A DNA stretch of 64,000 bases from Hirundichthys speculiger. Its lineage: Eukaryota; Chordata; Actinopteri; Beloniformes; Exocoetidae. Position numbers and translations under genes: made by a program. The number at the start of each line of letters is the position of its first letter. Positions within the stretch are counted from its first letter, which is position 1. Location: the NCBI GenBank assembly GCA_018398805.1, contig JAGFBZ010001885.1:1265001-1329000 (forward strand). Direction: 5' to 3'. Shown here one piece after another: positions 21,001 to 33,700 of this stretch. Below the pieces are notes generated by a model. That model was not told the DNA's origin. It searched no databases and saw nothing but the letters and a program-made list of their open reading frames with translations.

Positions 21001-24000
21001 CTCATACACGAATCGATTTTTGGCTCCGTAGAAATACTCCGCTCGCTGTCTCTTTTGTCATCTACACTTCCGGAAATAGAAGCACGTGTGTCACCATAGT
21101 AACCAGAATGCCGGCAAATTCACACGACAAAATGGCGGAGTGCAGCGAGCGGAGTACTTTCACAGAGTCTGAACTCTTTCCCCCACCGCCCCACTTCAAA
21201 TCAAACGTATGGACTTTATTTGGTTTTTATAAAAAGCACGAGGCAGGAGAGCTCGATATGAGGAAAGCCATATGTAAGCGTTGTCGCAGTCAAATTTCTT
21301 ACTGTGGTAACACCACGAACATGACGGTGCACATCCTTCGCCACTGTGCTCTCTGACAGGCTGGGTCCGCGTTTACTCGAGAGTTAAATATACCGGCGGT
21401 GGCAGCTAATGTCAGGCCCCGGGTAGTTTAATTAATAATTCATTAACGTGGCGTGTTTGTCATGAAACAATCGTGTTGCCGTAGCGTGTTATTAGCGGTT
21501 TGCCCGGCAGCTGTAAAGCACAACGGATCACCAACATGACAGCGCTGGATGAAAGAACATATTGACGACACGTCCTGACCGGTGTAGGCTATTAGCTATT
21601 AGTGTTAGCAGTTGCTACCAATAGCATCTGTATCCACAAAGAGAATAACGACGTGGATTTATTGTTGTTTACATCACGTAGCCTATGGAGCAACTGAACC
21701 GGTAGAGGAAGACAGCTTTAGGTAAGAAAATCTAGTTTTATTCAACGCTAGACAACTTTTAAAATTAGCAACTATAGGCTGTATTGTCTCGGTTCTATTC
21801 GGGTAACTCGGTTCAGTTCGTGGTCGGAAACTCAAAGACTCGGGTCGGGTCGTTTACAGGTCCAAAATTGCGGGTCCATTCAGGTTTGGACTCCCGAAAT
21901 TATGATAATAGCTCGGGTCGGGTCGGTTTCGGGTCGAATTTTCACGGCTCCATTCGGGGTCGGGTCCATGAAAGTGGACCCGTGAAGACCTCTAAACCAG
22001 AGGTCTTCAACCCTGGTCCTCGAGGCACCATATCCAGCAGGTTTTAGAGGTTTCCCAGCTTCAACACACCTGATTTTAATTAATGGTCATTATCAGGTTG
22101 TCCTCAAAGTCTGTTGATGACACAGCCACTTGTATCACGGTGTGAAGAAGAAGGGGAAACATCTGAAACCTGCTGGATAGGGTGCCTGGAGGACCAGGGT
22201 TGAACACCTCTGCTCTAAACTACAGAAATTGCACATTTTTTAAAAATATTAAAACTTATTTAATCTTTAAATTTTTATTATTATTTCATACTTAAAATAA
22301 TATAATAATAAGAAGAAGAATAATAAGAAGAAGAATATTATATATAATATTATAATAATATATTAATCAATAATTACATATAATAAATATAATATTTAAT
22401 ATTATTATTATATGATTTTTATATTTCAATAATTGAAATATAAAAATCGCAATACTTGGTAAAATCGAAATGCAATACTTGTTTAGTCAGAATCGCAATA
22501 TAAATCGAATCGGGACCCAAAAATCGTAGGAGAATCGAATCGGCACAAAAGTGTATCGGCACAGCCCTAGGACACATTGTGAGACTTTTTTTTTTTTTTT
22601 TTTTTTACCCTCTTCTCTCTCCCTGTATATCCCTGTATCTCCTCGTCTAATGAAAGGCAGCGCCAGGCACCTGGCTGCTTCCCTCCTTCATGCTTACACA
22701 GTTAAAGGAACGCACACAGTTCACCATCTGCTCTCCAGTCGTGCTTTGCATGTCTACATAATCTAGTATGTTGCTGTTACTAAGGAACAGTTTTGAGGCG
22801 TGGGCTTCTCTCAGATGTGCTGGTCGTGACAAAGACCCGTCCATCCATCAACTTCCACTCATCCAAGTTCGGTTGCTGGGGCAGCACCTTGGGCAAAGAG
22901 GCCCAGACCTCCCTCTCCCTCCCTCCAGGAGGCATCCCGACCACTTTTTTTTTCCTTCTTCCCTAGTGACACAAATTAAGCCCCACTCCCTTCCAAAAAA
23001 AAAACGAATGAAAGAAGTGGGAGCATCATTAAATTACAGATGGTTGAACATGCAGCTTTGCTCCTCGAACACACACAGGCCAGCGCACAGACACAGAGCG
23101 AGTGCGCCCGTGTCATGGATCGTTAATAAGCTTCATGCAAGGCTTCGGCCCAACTTCCCGCTGGGATGGAAAACATAGGCTCAGCGGCCCCAGAGATAAG
23201 CCACACATTACTTCCTGCTCAGTCTGGAGGAAGATGCACACAAGGAAGCAGACCAAAAATGACCAACACTGAAGCTAATTTGTTCCACCACTGCGTCCTG
23301 AGCTCTGTGTGGCTCACACGAGGAAGTGAAAAAAAGAAAAATATCAGAAAAATAAGGAAATCGAAACGCAAATTATACATCTAGATATTGAAGAAAGAAT
23401 CTCCAGGAGTTGGGAAGCGATACCGCTGAGATGGCTCTGAGAGGGAGTTAATGAACAATTCACTTAGGATTATATCCTCTCCACCGCGGTGAAAAAGATG
23501 TGCAGCTCAAAGTAATTTACTTGATTAATGCAGACCGTTTTTGTGGTTTCTGGCCACCTACTTTATGTGAACTAATCAATGGTACAAGAAACACTCTGAA
23601 ATCACAGTCTAAGCTACAGGGGTACCACGTACTAAGCATTTAATTAAAATATGTACACACACAGAAAACAAAAACATATAATTACTTCAATCAATAACTT
23701 GGTAATTGTACTTGAGGTTCATTGACTCATCAGACTGATGTTGAGTGATGTCCAGGATGAGTAAAAGATGGTGGAGCATTAGTAAGGTATTGGTATAAGG
23801 GAGTCATCCAGCAGCCAGTCAATGCATTGTATTGAACAAAGTTGCCATTTGAAGGACCCCCCCCCCTTTTTTTTTTTTTTTTTCAGTTGAAAACTTAAAC
23901 AAGCTGCAGACGCGTCCTCTCCTGTGAACATCATGTAATATTTCACCAATTACAGGTGAAAAGCTCAAACTGTATTTTTCCCCAGCAAGTGTTTTCTTCT

Positions 24001-27000
24001 TCCTCTCTTTGCAAAAATCAAAAAGAATAAAAAAAAGAACAATCAAAAATGCTGAATGTTACATGATCATCATGGATTCAAGAAGACCAATTATATGAAA
24101 TGAAAGTAAGGAAGAGAGAATGTCATGATTCTGTTAAAATGCGTAAACAATCAATTCCCTTGTTTTTCCAATAATTCACACATAACTGGGCAGCAGTTGG
24201 ATGCAGCTGAACACGCTTGGCATCAGAACAGCTCACACATCATCCTGGTCATCGTTGCTGCGTGGACCGCCCCCTTAGGCTTCACTTTTCCTCCATTACA
24301 TAGATCTTTTCGTGATGGAAAGATCCATCTCCATCTCCCGGTCCGATATTCATTCACAAAAGCACTAAAGGTCACACAGCTGCAAACTACTTCATGATCT
24401 GTCACACCAGACATCGGCCCAGAGCTCGCAGAGTGAGATGGATGAGTGCGGAAATGAGGCTTCACCTGCGGTTGGACCAAATGGGTTGAGGAGAAGAAGA
24501 AAATCCTTTAGTTTGACTATATAATGTTTCAAAGTTTCTTATTTTGTTTGTTTTACTGGCACAATATATGTGGAACTGGGAGCAAAAAAGGGGAATGTCT
24601 CTGGGACTTCATTTTTCATTTTATTGATTCATTCCAGATATGTCAAAACAATCTTTTAAAGCATAGACAATTTTAACACTATCGTGAATCTATGTATCTG
24701 AAAATAAATATAATATATTTATTAGGGCTGTCAAAGTTAACGCGTGATTAACGCAAAATAATTTTAACGCAACTAATTTTTTTAACGCGCGATTAACGCG
24801 TGGCCGTTGATGTACAATAGTAGAGAGGAATGTAGGTTTAATGAGCCTCGGGCCCCGCCGTAGTTGTAGTCCTGTAGTCCTCCGTAGTCCTGTCAAAACA
24901 GGAAGTTAATAGCGTGCAGCTATTTTCTTCTTCTTTCAGGCTCAGTAGCCTCGCTAGGAATCATATAAAATGACAAAAGCGACTGGCGAGCAACATTGTT
25001 GGTGCAGTTGAACACACAACAGTTCTTCACCATCTTTCCCCCGATCGTAAACTGTATGAAATCAGACAGAACAGGCACAAAATGCAAAATGTATCGGCTT
25101 CCCTAGCAACAGTGAGTGATTGTTTGCCCCCACGGACTGGTTGCTATGGCCCGTGGATGCCAGTGGCCCGGATGTTCGTGATCGAGAATGCTGCAGACAG
25201 ACAGACGTAAACAATCCTCCGTTAGCAGACGCTGGGATAAAAATGGATACAAAAGATACTATTTTGAATGGTAAGTTTAGCTTCAAAACCTTGCCTGATG
25301 GCTAACTCCACAAGATAAATGTTGTTTGTGTTCACTGTCGATGTGAATTTAGTTACCACCGGAGTCCCGACTACTGAAATATCACTTGTCGGCTAATCAG
25401 AGCGCTGATGCAGAGATGCAGCTTCACCTTGTTTAGTCCTGACTCTGGACACCAGCAGGAGACCACTACCTGAGGTTCTCAGAGTCCAGGTTGGTTCATA
25501 TGGATCTAACATGTCAGAGATGGACTTTGGAGCCATGAAGAGACTTGAACACAAGTAGAGCTGTTTTAAAGTCTATTCTCTGAGTGACAGGAAGCCAGAG
25601 ACCTCAGGACTGGACTAATATGGTCATATTTCCTGGTTCTAGTCAGGACTCATATTAATAAGAGTAATACAACTTGAAAAAGATCTGTATAAGGTAGATT
25701 TAGAACAGATAAAAATATGCGATTAATTTGCGATTAATCATGATTAACTATTGACAGTCATGCGATTAATCTGATTAATTATTTTGAGAAATTGACAACC
25801 CTAATATTTATAAAATATATAATAATGCATAAACCTCTTATGACTTCAGTCATAAGAGGAGCAACTTGACAGCTGTAGAGAAAGAGTCTGCAGTGGAAAC
25901 ATGGAAACCAAATTTTGAACTTAAGTGGACAAAATGAGGCAGAACTGAGTTTATAGTGTCACTTCTATTCCACCACGGTCACCAAGCACAAACAGTCTGA
26001 TTTCAGCTCTGTCAAACCAGCCGTCACATATTTCATCACTAACCAAATACCATGTGGTGCTCAAATTTATGTTATCATTCATAAATCAGAATATTTTTAT
26101 ACGTTATATTCTTCCAGACAACATGGTGAAAGAGAACTTGATCTTAAGAGGTCAAGTTAAAAAAAAAAAAAAAAAAAAAGCTTTTCTTTAGCTTCATTCA
26201 GCTGAACACTTGCAGGGCTGTGATCGTGCTTCTCCACTGGCAGCCTTTACATCACACCGCCTCCAAAGTCAACTTTTGTCTCTACATCTGCTAATGACAG
26301 TATCATCTTACAACTATCTACTTGTTTATTTGCACTGACTGGCAGCCTCTCTGGTAGTTTCCGCAGCCCTGAGAGTGTTGGAGAGTGTGTGTGAGAGTGT
26401 GTGTGAGAGTGTGGAGAGTGTGGAGTGTGTGACCGAAGGCAGCGGTACCTGTCTCGTGCGCTCCCGCAGGTCTTTATCTTCATAATGCGGATGGTTGGTG
26501 AGAACTCTGCCTGTGCACAGCTTGATGCCAGCCAGGAGCTGCATGCTTCCAGCAAACACTGCCTGCTTGGGGGTCTTTGTGCTGTGGGCAAACAAAGATG
26601 AAGCACATCATTCACCTCTATAAATACTCTGATCGTGCAATGCATAAGGAGTGTGTTATGAATATATAACGATTCAAATTTTTAATCGCAATTAATCGCA
26701 CAATTTCAATTCAATTCAATTTTATTTGTATAGCGTCTGTTACAATATCAATTGTTTCTAGGCGCTTTACAGAGACCCAGAGCATGACCCCGAGCAAATA
26801 TCATTAACTAAAATTATAATATTAAAACCAAATCAAGGATAATGGCAGGTAAAAAAAAAACTCCCACAGTGGGAGAAAAAAACCTTTAGGCCAAACAGTG
26901 GCAAGGAAAAACTCCACTTTAAGAGGAAGAAACCTTGAGCAGGACCTGGATCATATGCTCATTTGCATATGCAAAATCAAATAATAAATTCAAAAGTAGT

Positions 27001-30000
27001 GTAAAGGTCACTTTTATTTAAATGTTCTGCTGACATATGAACTAAAGTGCCATAACATTTGTTGTTCAAACACTTTTAACATCAGCACTTGTCTGTAACA
27101 CAGTAACAACTTTTAACGGGGAGTTCAACTTGGCAGTTGTTACAAATAACCTTGTTTCTGTCGAATCCGCTGTCTGGGTGAACTTTAAAATGAAAATGTC
27201 CTTGTCAAAGTTCTGTAACTTTACTGCTCTACATGTCTGTTTTAGCTTCCCGCGTGTTTTTCCATCAATTCTCTTCCGGTTCTGCAGCAGCCAGTAACAG
27301 ACTTTTCAAAACAAAAGCATGTGAGCAACATGCTTTGATGCGCAATAAAATAAATGTAGCCGTTAATAAATTAATGAGTTAATGCAATAATAACTAGGGC
27401 TGCACGATTATGGAAAAAATGATAATCACGATTATTTGGATCAAAATCACGATTACGATTGTTAATCAAGATTATTCAACAATAAAAAATATTTTTTGTT
27501 CAGAATGTTATTTAAAATCACGATATGAAATGTAACCAAGAAAGTATTGCATAAGGGATGGACAAATTATATAAAAGGCAATAGCATGAAACTTAGGCGG
27601 TCCTAGAGATTTTTGGCCATAAACACCAGCCTGTAAGCATGTCTTAGCTTCAAGAACGCCCAAAGGCAGGTCACTACATTGTCCCCTACACTACATTGTG
27701 CATGGTCACGATTAATCACGATTTTCAAAATTTTAATCATGGCAACCAAAAATCACGATTTCGATTATTTTTCGATTAATTGTGCAACCCTAATAATAAC
27801 GTGCTATCTTACTACCCTGTTGCACCGTGGGTCCGAGAGGACTGAAATTTCATGTATGCTGCACGACGAGCATGTATAGCATATCTGACAATAAAGTTGA
27901 CTTGACTATCTTGCCCAGCCCTAATTTTTTATATACAGTTGAAGCCAGAAGTTTACATACACTGTGCAAAAACACACGTTTCATTTTTTGTCTCAGTATC
28001 TGAAGTCAAATCAGACTGAACCTCTCCTGTTTCAGGTCAGTCAGGATTACCAAAATTATTTCATTTTGTTAAATGCCACAATAAAGAGAGAGAGAATTTC
28101 TTAGAGAGTTTTATATTATTTTCCTCGAGGTCAAAAGTTTACATACGTTTTCTTTGTATTGAGTAGCATTTCCTGTGAACTGCATGACTTAGTTCAAATG
28201 TTTTGGGTAACCTTCCACAAGCTTCTGACAGGACTCTGCTGGAATTCTGGTCCATTCCTCCTGACAGAACTGGTGGAACTGAGTCAGGTTTGTCAGTCGC
28301 CTTGCTCGCACACGCCTTTGCAGATCTGACCACAAGAATTCAATGGGATTCAGATCAGGGCTTTGTGATGGGCACTCCAAGACATTAACTTTGTTATCCT
28401 CAAGCCACTTTTAACAATTTAAGCAGTAAGATTATGGTCATTGTCCATTTGGAAGACTCATTTGCGCCCAAGTTTTTAGCTTCCTGCCTGATGGCTTGAG
28501 ATGTGGCCTTAATATTTCTATGTAATGCTCTTTCTTCATGATGCCATCTATTTTATAAAGAGCTCCAGTACCTGCTGCAGTAAAACAGCCCCACAACATG
28601 ATGCTGCCACCTCCATGCTTCACAGTTGGTATGGTGTTCTCAGGTCTACAGCTTCCCCCTTTTTCCTCCAGATGAAACGTTGGTCATTATGGCCAAACAG
28701 CTCCAATTTAGTTTCATCAGACCACAGGACATGTCTCCAGAAGTTAAGATCTTTGTCTTGTGTCTCTTTGCAAACTGTAATCTGGCTTTTTTATGTTTCT
28801 TGAGGAGTAATGGTTTCTTTCTCACTGAGTGGCCTTTCAGCCCATGTCGGTGCAGGACTTGTTTCACTGTGGATCATGACACTTTCTTACCAGCTTCATC
28901 CAGCATCTTCACAAGGTCTTTGGCTTTTGTTCTGGGGTTGATTCACATTTCGGACCAAAGCCCGTTCATCTCTGGGACAGAGCCCGTCTCCTTCCTGAGT
29001 GGTGTGATGGCTGGACACTTCAATGATGTTTATACTTGTGTATAATTGTTTGAACAGATGAACGTGGCAACTTCAAGCATTTGGAAATTGCACCTAAGGA
29101 TGAGCCAGACTTGTGGAGCTCCATGATTCTCTTTCTGATTTCCTGGCCGATTTCTTTTGATTTTCCCATGATTTCAAACAAGGAAGCAGAGTGTTTGAGG
29201 TGTGGCCTTAAATACACCCACTGGTGTGCCGTCAATTAACTCACGTGTTGTCAGTTAACCTATCAGGAGCTTCCAAAGCCATGACCTCATCATCTGGGCT
29301 TCCCCACGTTGTTTAAAGACTTAGTACTTTTTGTGTATGTAAACTTTTGACCTCAAAGAAAATAAGAAATTCAAAAGAAAATGTCAAAAGAAATTCTCTC
29401 TGTCATTATTGTGACATTTAACAAAATGAAATAATTTTGGTAATCCTGACCGTCCTGAAACAGGAGAGGTTTAGTCTGATTTGACTTCAGATACTGAGAC
29501 AAAAAAGGAAACGTGTGTTTTCGCACAGTGTATGTAAACTTCTGACTTCAACTGTATATATATATATACACACACACACACCCATATACACCATATAAGT
29601 ATAAAACAAGAATACAAAAGAAAAAAAATCTGTGCACTGAAAAGAAAGAAGAAGGAAATGAAAAAGTTTTGAGGCTATTCACAGATACATGTGGTCATCA
29701 GAAAAGTTTGATTGAATTTCACTTTAGCTTATTTTCAGACTTTCCAAGCTTTTTCTGCCCACTTTTTTGGTTTATGATCTGCTGCTATAATAATTGGGAC
29801 ATACTGATGCCACGAAAAGTTTCTTGCAGAAATGTGATTTTAAAGACAAAAGACAAAAGAAAACACAAAAGGGCTCTTTCCACAGAGAAACAGAAAGCAC
29901 GAGCTGAGTCCATAGATGGCAACGACTAACATCTGGAAGCTCTGGCGTGTTTTTACGTCAACTTAAGCCCTTTTTAGACATGAGATATGGCTTTCATGTC

Positions 30001-30651
30001 GACTGCTACAATATAATCTTCTACAATGACTCTTTATAGTGACTTTATATTCTGGACTGCCTGCCTTTCTACTGCAAAAATATAACTTTCCTCCAAGAAT
30101 TACTCAAGTATTATTTAATTCAAGTGAAGCGAAAGTCTTGAGATGGCCACAGTTAACATGCAATATGAGTAAATCAAGTGATACGTCACGCAAGTTCTCA
30201 GTTTTCTCACAATGTCATGTATAGTCACAATTATGATTCTTATTAATGTGACAAGTGTGCCAAGACTGATACCTTACTGGTGAATTGTTACAAATTCAAG
30301 AAAACCATGATATAAGAAACAAAACTCTGCAAGTCTTACTAGTTTATTTTATTTAACAACTGCATGTCATGTAAACATTAATCATGGATTGTGTCTAACA
30401 AATTAGCAAAGAAGGGGAGATATTGAAAATTCAGTTCAATTCAATTTTATTTTATAGCTTCTGTTACAACGTCAATTGTTTCTAGGTGCTTTACAGAGAC
30501 CCAGAGCATGACCCTGAGCAAATATCATTAACTAAAATTATAATATTAAATGCAAATCAAGGATAATGGCAAGTAAAAAACTCCCACAGCAGGAGAAGAA
30601 AACCTTTAAGACAAACAGTAGCAAGGAAAAACTCCACTTTAAGGAAAATTC

Positions 30652-30728
<77 letters not shown>

Positions 30729-33700
30729 TATATACACACACATATATATATATATACACAGTTGTGTTCAAAATAATGGCAGTCCCTCATCACTAGCAAG
30801 ATAAATCATTGTTTTTGTTAGAATTTCAACTTCTACACTGCAAGTAAGTTTCTAGTAGGTTCAGTAAATGTATAAAAAAAAAAACAACAGACCCAACAGG
30901 CTGCAAGCTGCTGATTCTGTGAAACTGAGTCATTTGCTGAAAGGGCCGTGTTAAAAAAAACAGCAGTGCCAAGTTCAATTAGTGAGGTCATTGAGTATGT
31001 GTGAAGAAAAGAAAAAAAAAAAACGGGTGTTTGACAGGTGGCCTTTATTTAAGTGCTGGCTGTGGATTTCTCTTTAAAAACCGAGTGATATAAGTTTAAG
31101 ACAGTGTTCAGAAGAAGAATGTTCTTTGAATAAGAAATTAATAAAATAGGGGAAACCTATAAAGAAGTACAGAAAATGATAGGCTGTTCAGCTAAAATGA
31201 TATCAAATGCATTAAAATGGCAGCCAAAACCAGAAAGGCGAGGGGAAAAAATAAGAAAAATGACTATTTGAATGGATTGGAGAATAACCAAATTGGCAAA
31301 GGCTCAGCCAATGATCAGCTCCTGGAGGATCAAAGAAGATCTAAGATTGGCTGTGAGAACTGTAACGATCAGACAACATCTATTCAAAGACAAGCTACCA
31401 GCAAGAAGCCCCCGCAAAGTCCCATTGTTAAAAAAATAACGTGTTGAAGCGGTAACAATATGGCAAAGAGCACACTGACTGGCCTAAAAGGAAATGGCGT
31501 AATATTTCGTGGACTGATGAGAGTAGGATTGTTCTTTTTGGGTCTAAAGGCTACAGACAGTTTGTCAGACGTCCTGCAAACACTGAATTCCAGCCACAGT
31601 ACACAGTTAACACAGTTAAGCACAGTGGTGCAAGCATCATGATATTGGGATGGTTCTCGTACTGTGGTGTAGGTCCTATTTAACGCATACCAGGCATCAT
31701 GGATCAGTTTGAGTACATCAGAATACTGGAAGAAGTCATGTTGCCGTATGAAAAAGAGGAAATGTTCTTAAAATGGGTTTTTCAACAAGGCGATGACCCC
31801 AAACACCAGCAAGCGAGCAAAATTATGGTTACAGAAAAACAGAATTCAAGTAATGGAGTAATGGAGCACAATCCCTGGACCTTAATCCCATAGAAAAATG
31901 TTCCCATAGAGCAAGAGCTGCGGCTGGAATACATTTCAACAGTTTTTCCTCCTCATGTACGTGCATCAACATGACTGCAGTACTGACTTGTGACAAGCCA
32001 AAGGTGATATGGAAATGTTACTCAGTCCAATCTAGTCATATGACTTTCACAAAATATAACCCAAAAAACACCATGGAGTCATTCAAATATCACACAGGCA
32101 CGATGAAATGCCACCAGATTAATATACGGCAATGTGTGTGTCTGAAACGAGCTTTGAGTTGGACAGCTCAAAATAGTGTTTACAAAGTGAGAAAAGCTCA
32201 AAATTCTGATAATACTTTATATTTCCAAACAGGGAAATGCATTGGTAACACTGCATATTCTATTCCAAATCAAACTATGAAGAAAAACTCATCAAATTTA
32301 TTACCGTTTATTTTATAAAAAGTGAAGAAAAAGGAATATTAGGCTGTTCAAAAAGATAGAAGGTTTAGAACTGACCCTTCAGTAAGCACCGCCCCCTCTC
32401 TAGTTACTGTTGCTAGGTCGGACAAACTTGCTGCTCCTGTGTTAAGGATTATGTTAATTCGCTATTTTTCTGATGTGTATCATCAGTGTTAATATTATAC
32501 TATAATAACATCTTGGTGAAATATTGCTGCTGGGGACCTGCAACAGTGATTCGAGGTGTCCAGAATGTTTGGAGGAGGCATTTTTATTCCCCTTACCAAG
32601 CCAAAACAGACACCAGAAAAATGCAGGCTGTGGGTTCAGTTATGTGTCCGTCCACAAGTGAACGTGGGGAAAATTACAAAACACACCTACATTTGCTCCA
32701 AGGTAAGTTTGCTATGTTTATTAGAAGATTGAGTTAACCACCGTTTAGTAAAAGTAATAATATAATTTTGATGTGAAAACGTCTCTCTGTTAGCATTAGC
32801 TCTGGTCCATAGTGTCAATGATTTCTCCACTATGAACCAGAGCTAATGCTAACAGAGAGACACTTTTGTGACTTTTTTCGAATCAGTTTTGCAGGTCCCC
32901 CAGCAGCAATATTTCACCATGGCGTTATTATAGTATAATATAAATACTGATGAAACGCATCGGAAAAATAGCGAATTAACACAGTCCTTAACGCGGGAGC
33001 AGCAAGAGTGTCCGACTTAGCAACAGTTACTAGGGAAAAGGGGGAGGGGGGGCAGTGCTTACCGAAGGGTCAATTACCATGAGGGTGAGGACTAGACGGA
33101 AGAATATCGACGTGCTGAACCTCACATGAAATTCCAGGCTATGTTCCTGTCAGTCTGGAACAGATCAACACTGACTGGGAGACGAGTGCTGATCCTGCTA
33201 ACTTCAGCTGGAATAACTGGGGGGAAACCGTAGGAGAGAAAGACGGGTGTCTCCAAAGCGCCGGATGAACGTCAGTTCTTTCCTCTTACACGAGATATTC
33301 CACCGCTAGTCAGGTTGTCCTGATTGCACTTAATAGCTTGATCAACAGTAATTGTGAGCACCTCTACAAAAGCAGAGGTTCTGGCAGTTTCCTGGCCTGG
33401 AGCCTTTAGGTGTATGTTAACACAATGCCAAGAAGGTAAGACATCAACAGTGATCCATGCTTATAGGGTTATTTCCAAGCAAGTTGAGGTCAGTCCTATT
33501 CAAAGGAAGATTTTTTTCTAACATGTGGAAATGTCCCAACAAATGTACGCTCAGACTGTAAAAAAAAAAAAAAAAGTCAAGAGCAGTACAGTACATCTCA
33601 AATTCTCAGTTAACATGTGAGATGTTTAGGTTCATGATAGTATAATTAGGACAACAGCAATCGTACGGATTATTTGGATTGTTTGACTGGAGATGATCTA

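Larger units (their letters stand above)
20930..22569 (+). mobile_element. hAT element with BED zinc-finger exon and nested MITE
   Basis: Begins TAGGGCTGGGCC and ends GGCACAGCCCTA, flanked on both sides by GGACACAT (20922-20929 and 22570-22577), an 8-bp target duplication. AATCGATTTTT-type repeats lie inside each end. A plus-strand BED finger remnant (21108-21356) is the only coding part; the catalytic hAT domain is absent. A 215-bp MITE sits inside (21998-22212). Confidence 0.85.
26660..27923 (+). mobile_element. Composite hAT-like element with two nested insertions
   Basis: The left end has AATCGCAATTAATCGCAC and the right end CTTGCCCAGCCCTAA. The stretches 27111-27394 and 27801-27923 match 9529-10260. 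It is interrupted by a dispersed repeat (26701-26950) and a hAT MITE (27395-27792). Outer borders are approximate. Confidence 0.55.
32372..33072. mobile_element. Fold-back element with ~190-bp inverted arms and a THAP-like exon
   Basis: The left arm starts TGACCCTTCAGTAAGCACCG; the right arm ends with the inverse (CGGTGCTT... type, ACCGAAGGGTCA at 33061-33072). The arms match over about 190 bp each, then a second inverted pair (32781-32814 and 32828-32861) forms a tight hairpin. Only the left half carries an extra ~225 bp with a coding exon. No convincing 8-bp target duplication was found. Possibly a P-like or other THAP-bearing transposon remnant. Confidence 0.7.

Noticed and set aside
30538..30799. 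Tyr-Ile repeat open frames on both strands
   Set aside because: Produced entirely by the TA microsatellite.
32486..32737. 83-codon open frame over the THAP-like exon
   Set aside because: Different frame from the THAP-like reading, which alone has a recognisable motif and ends exactly at the donor.
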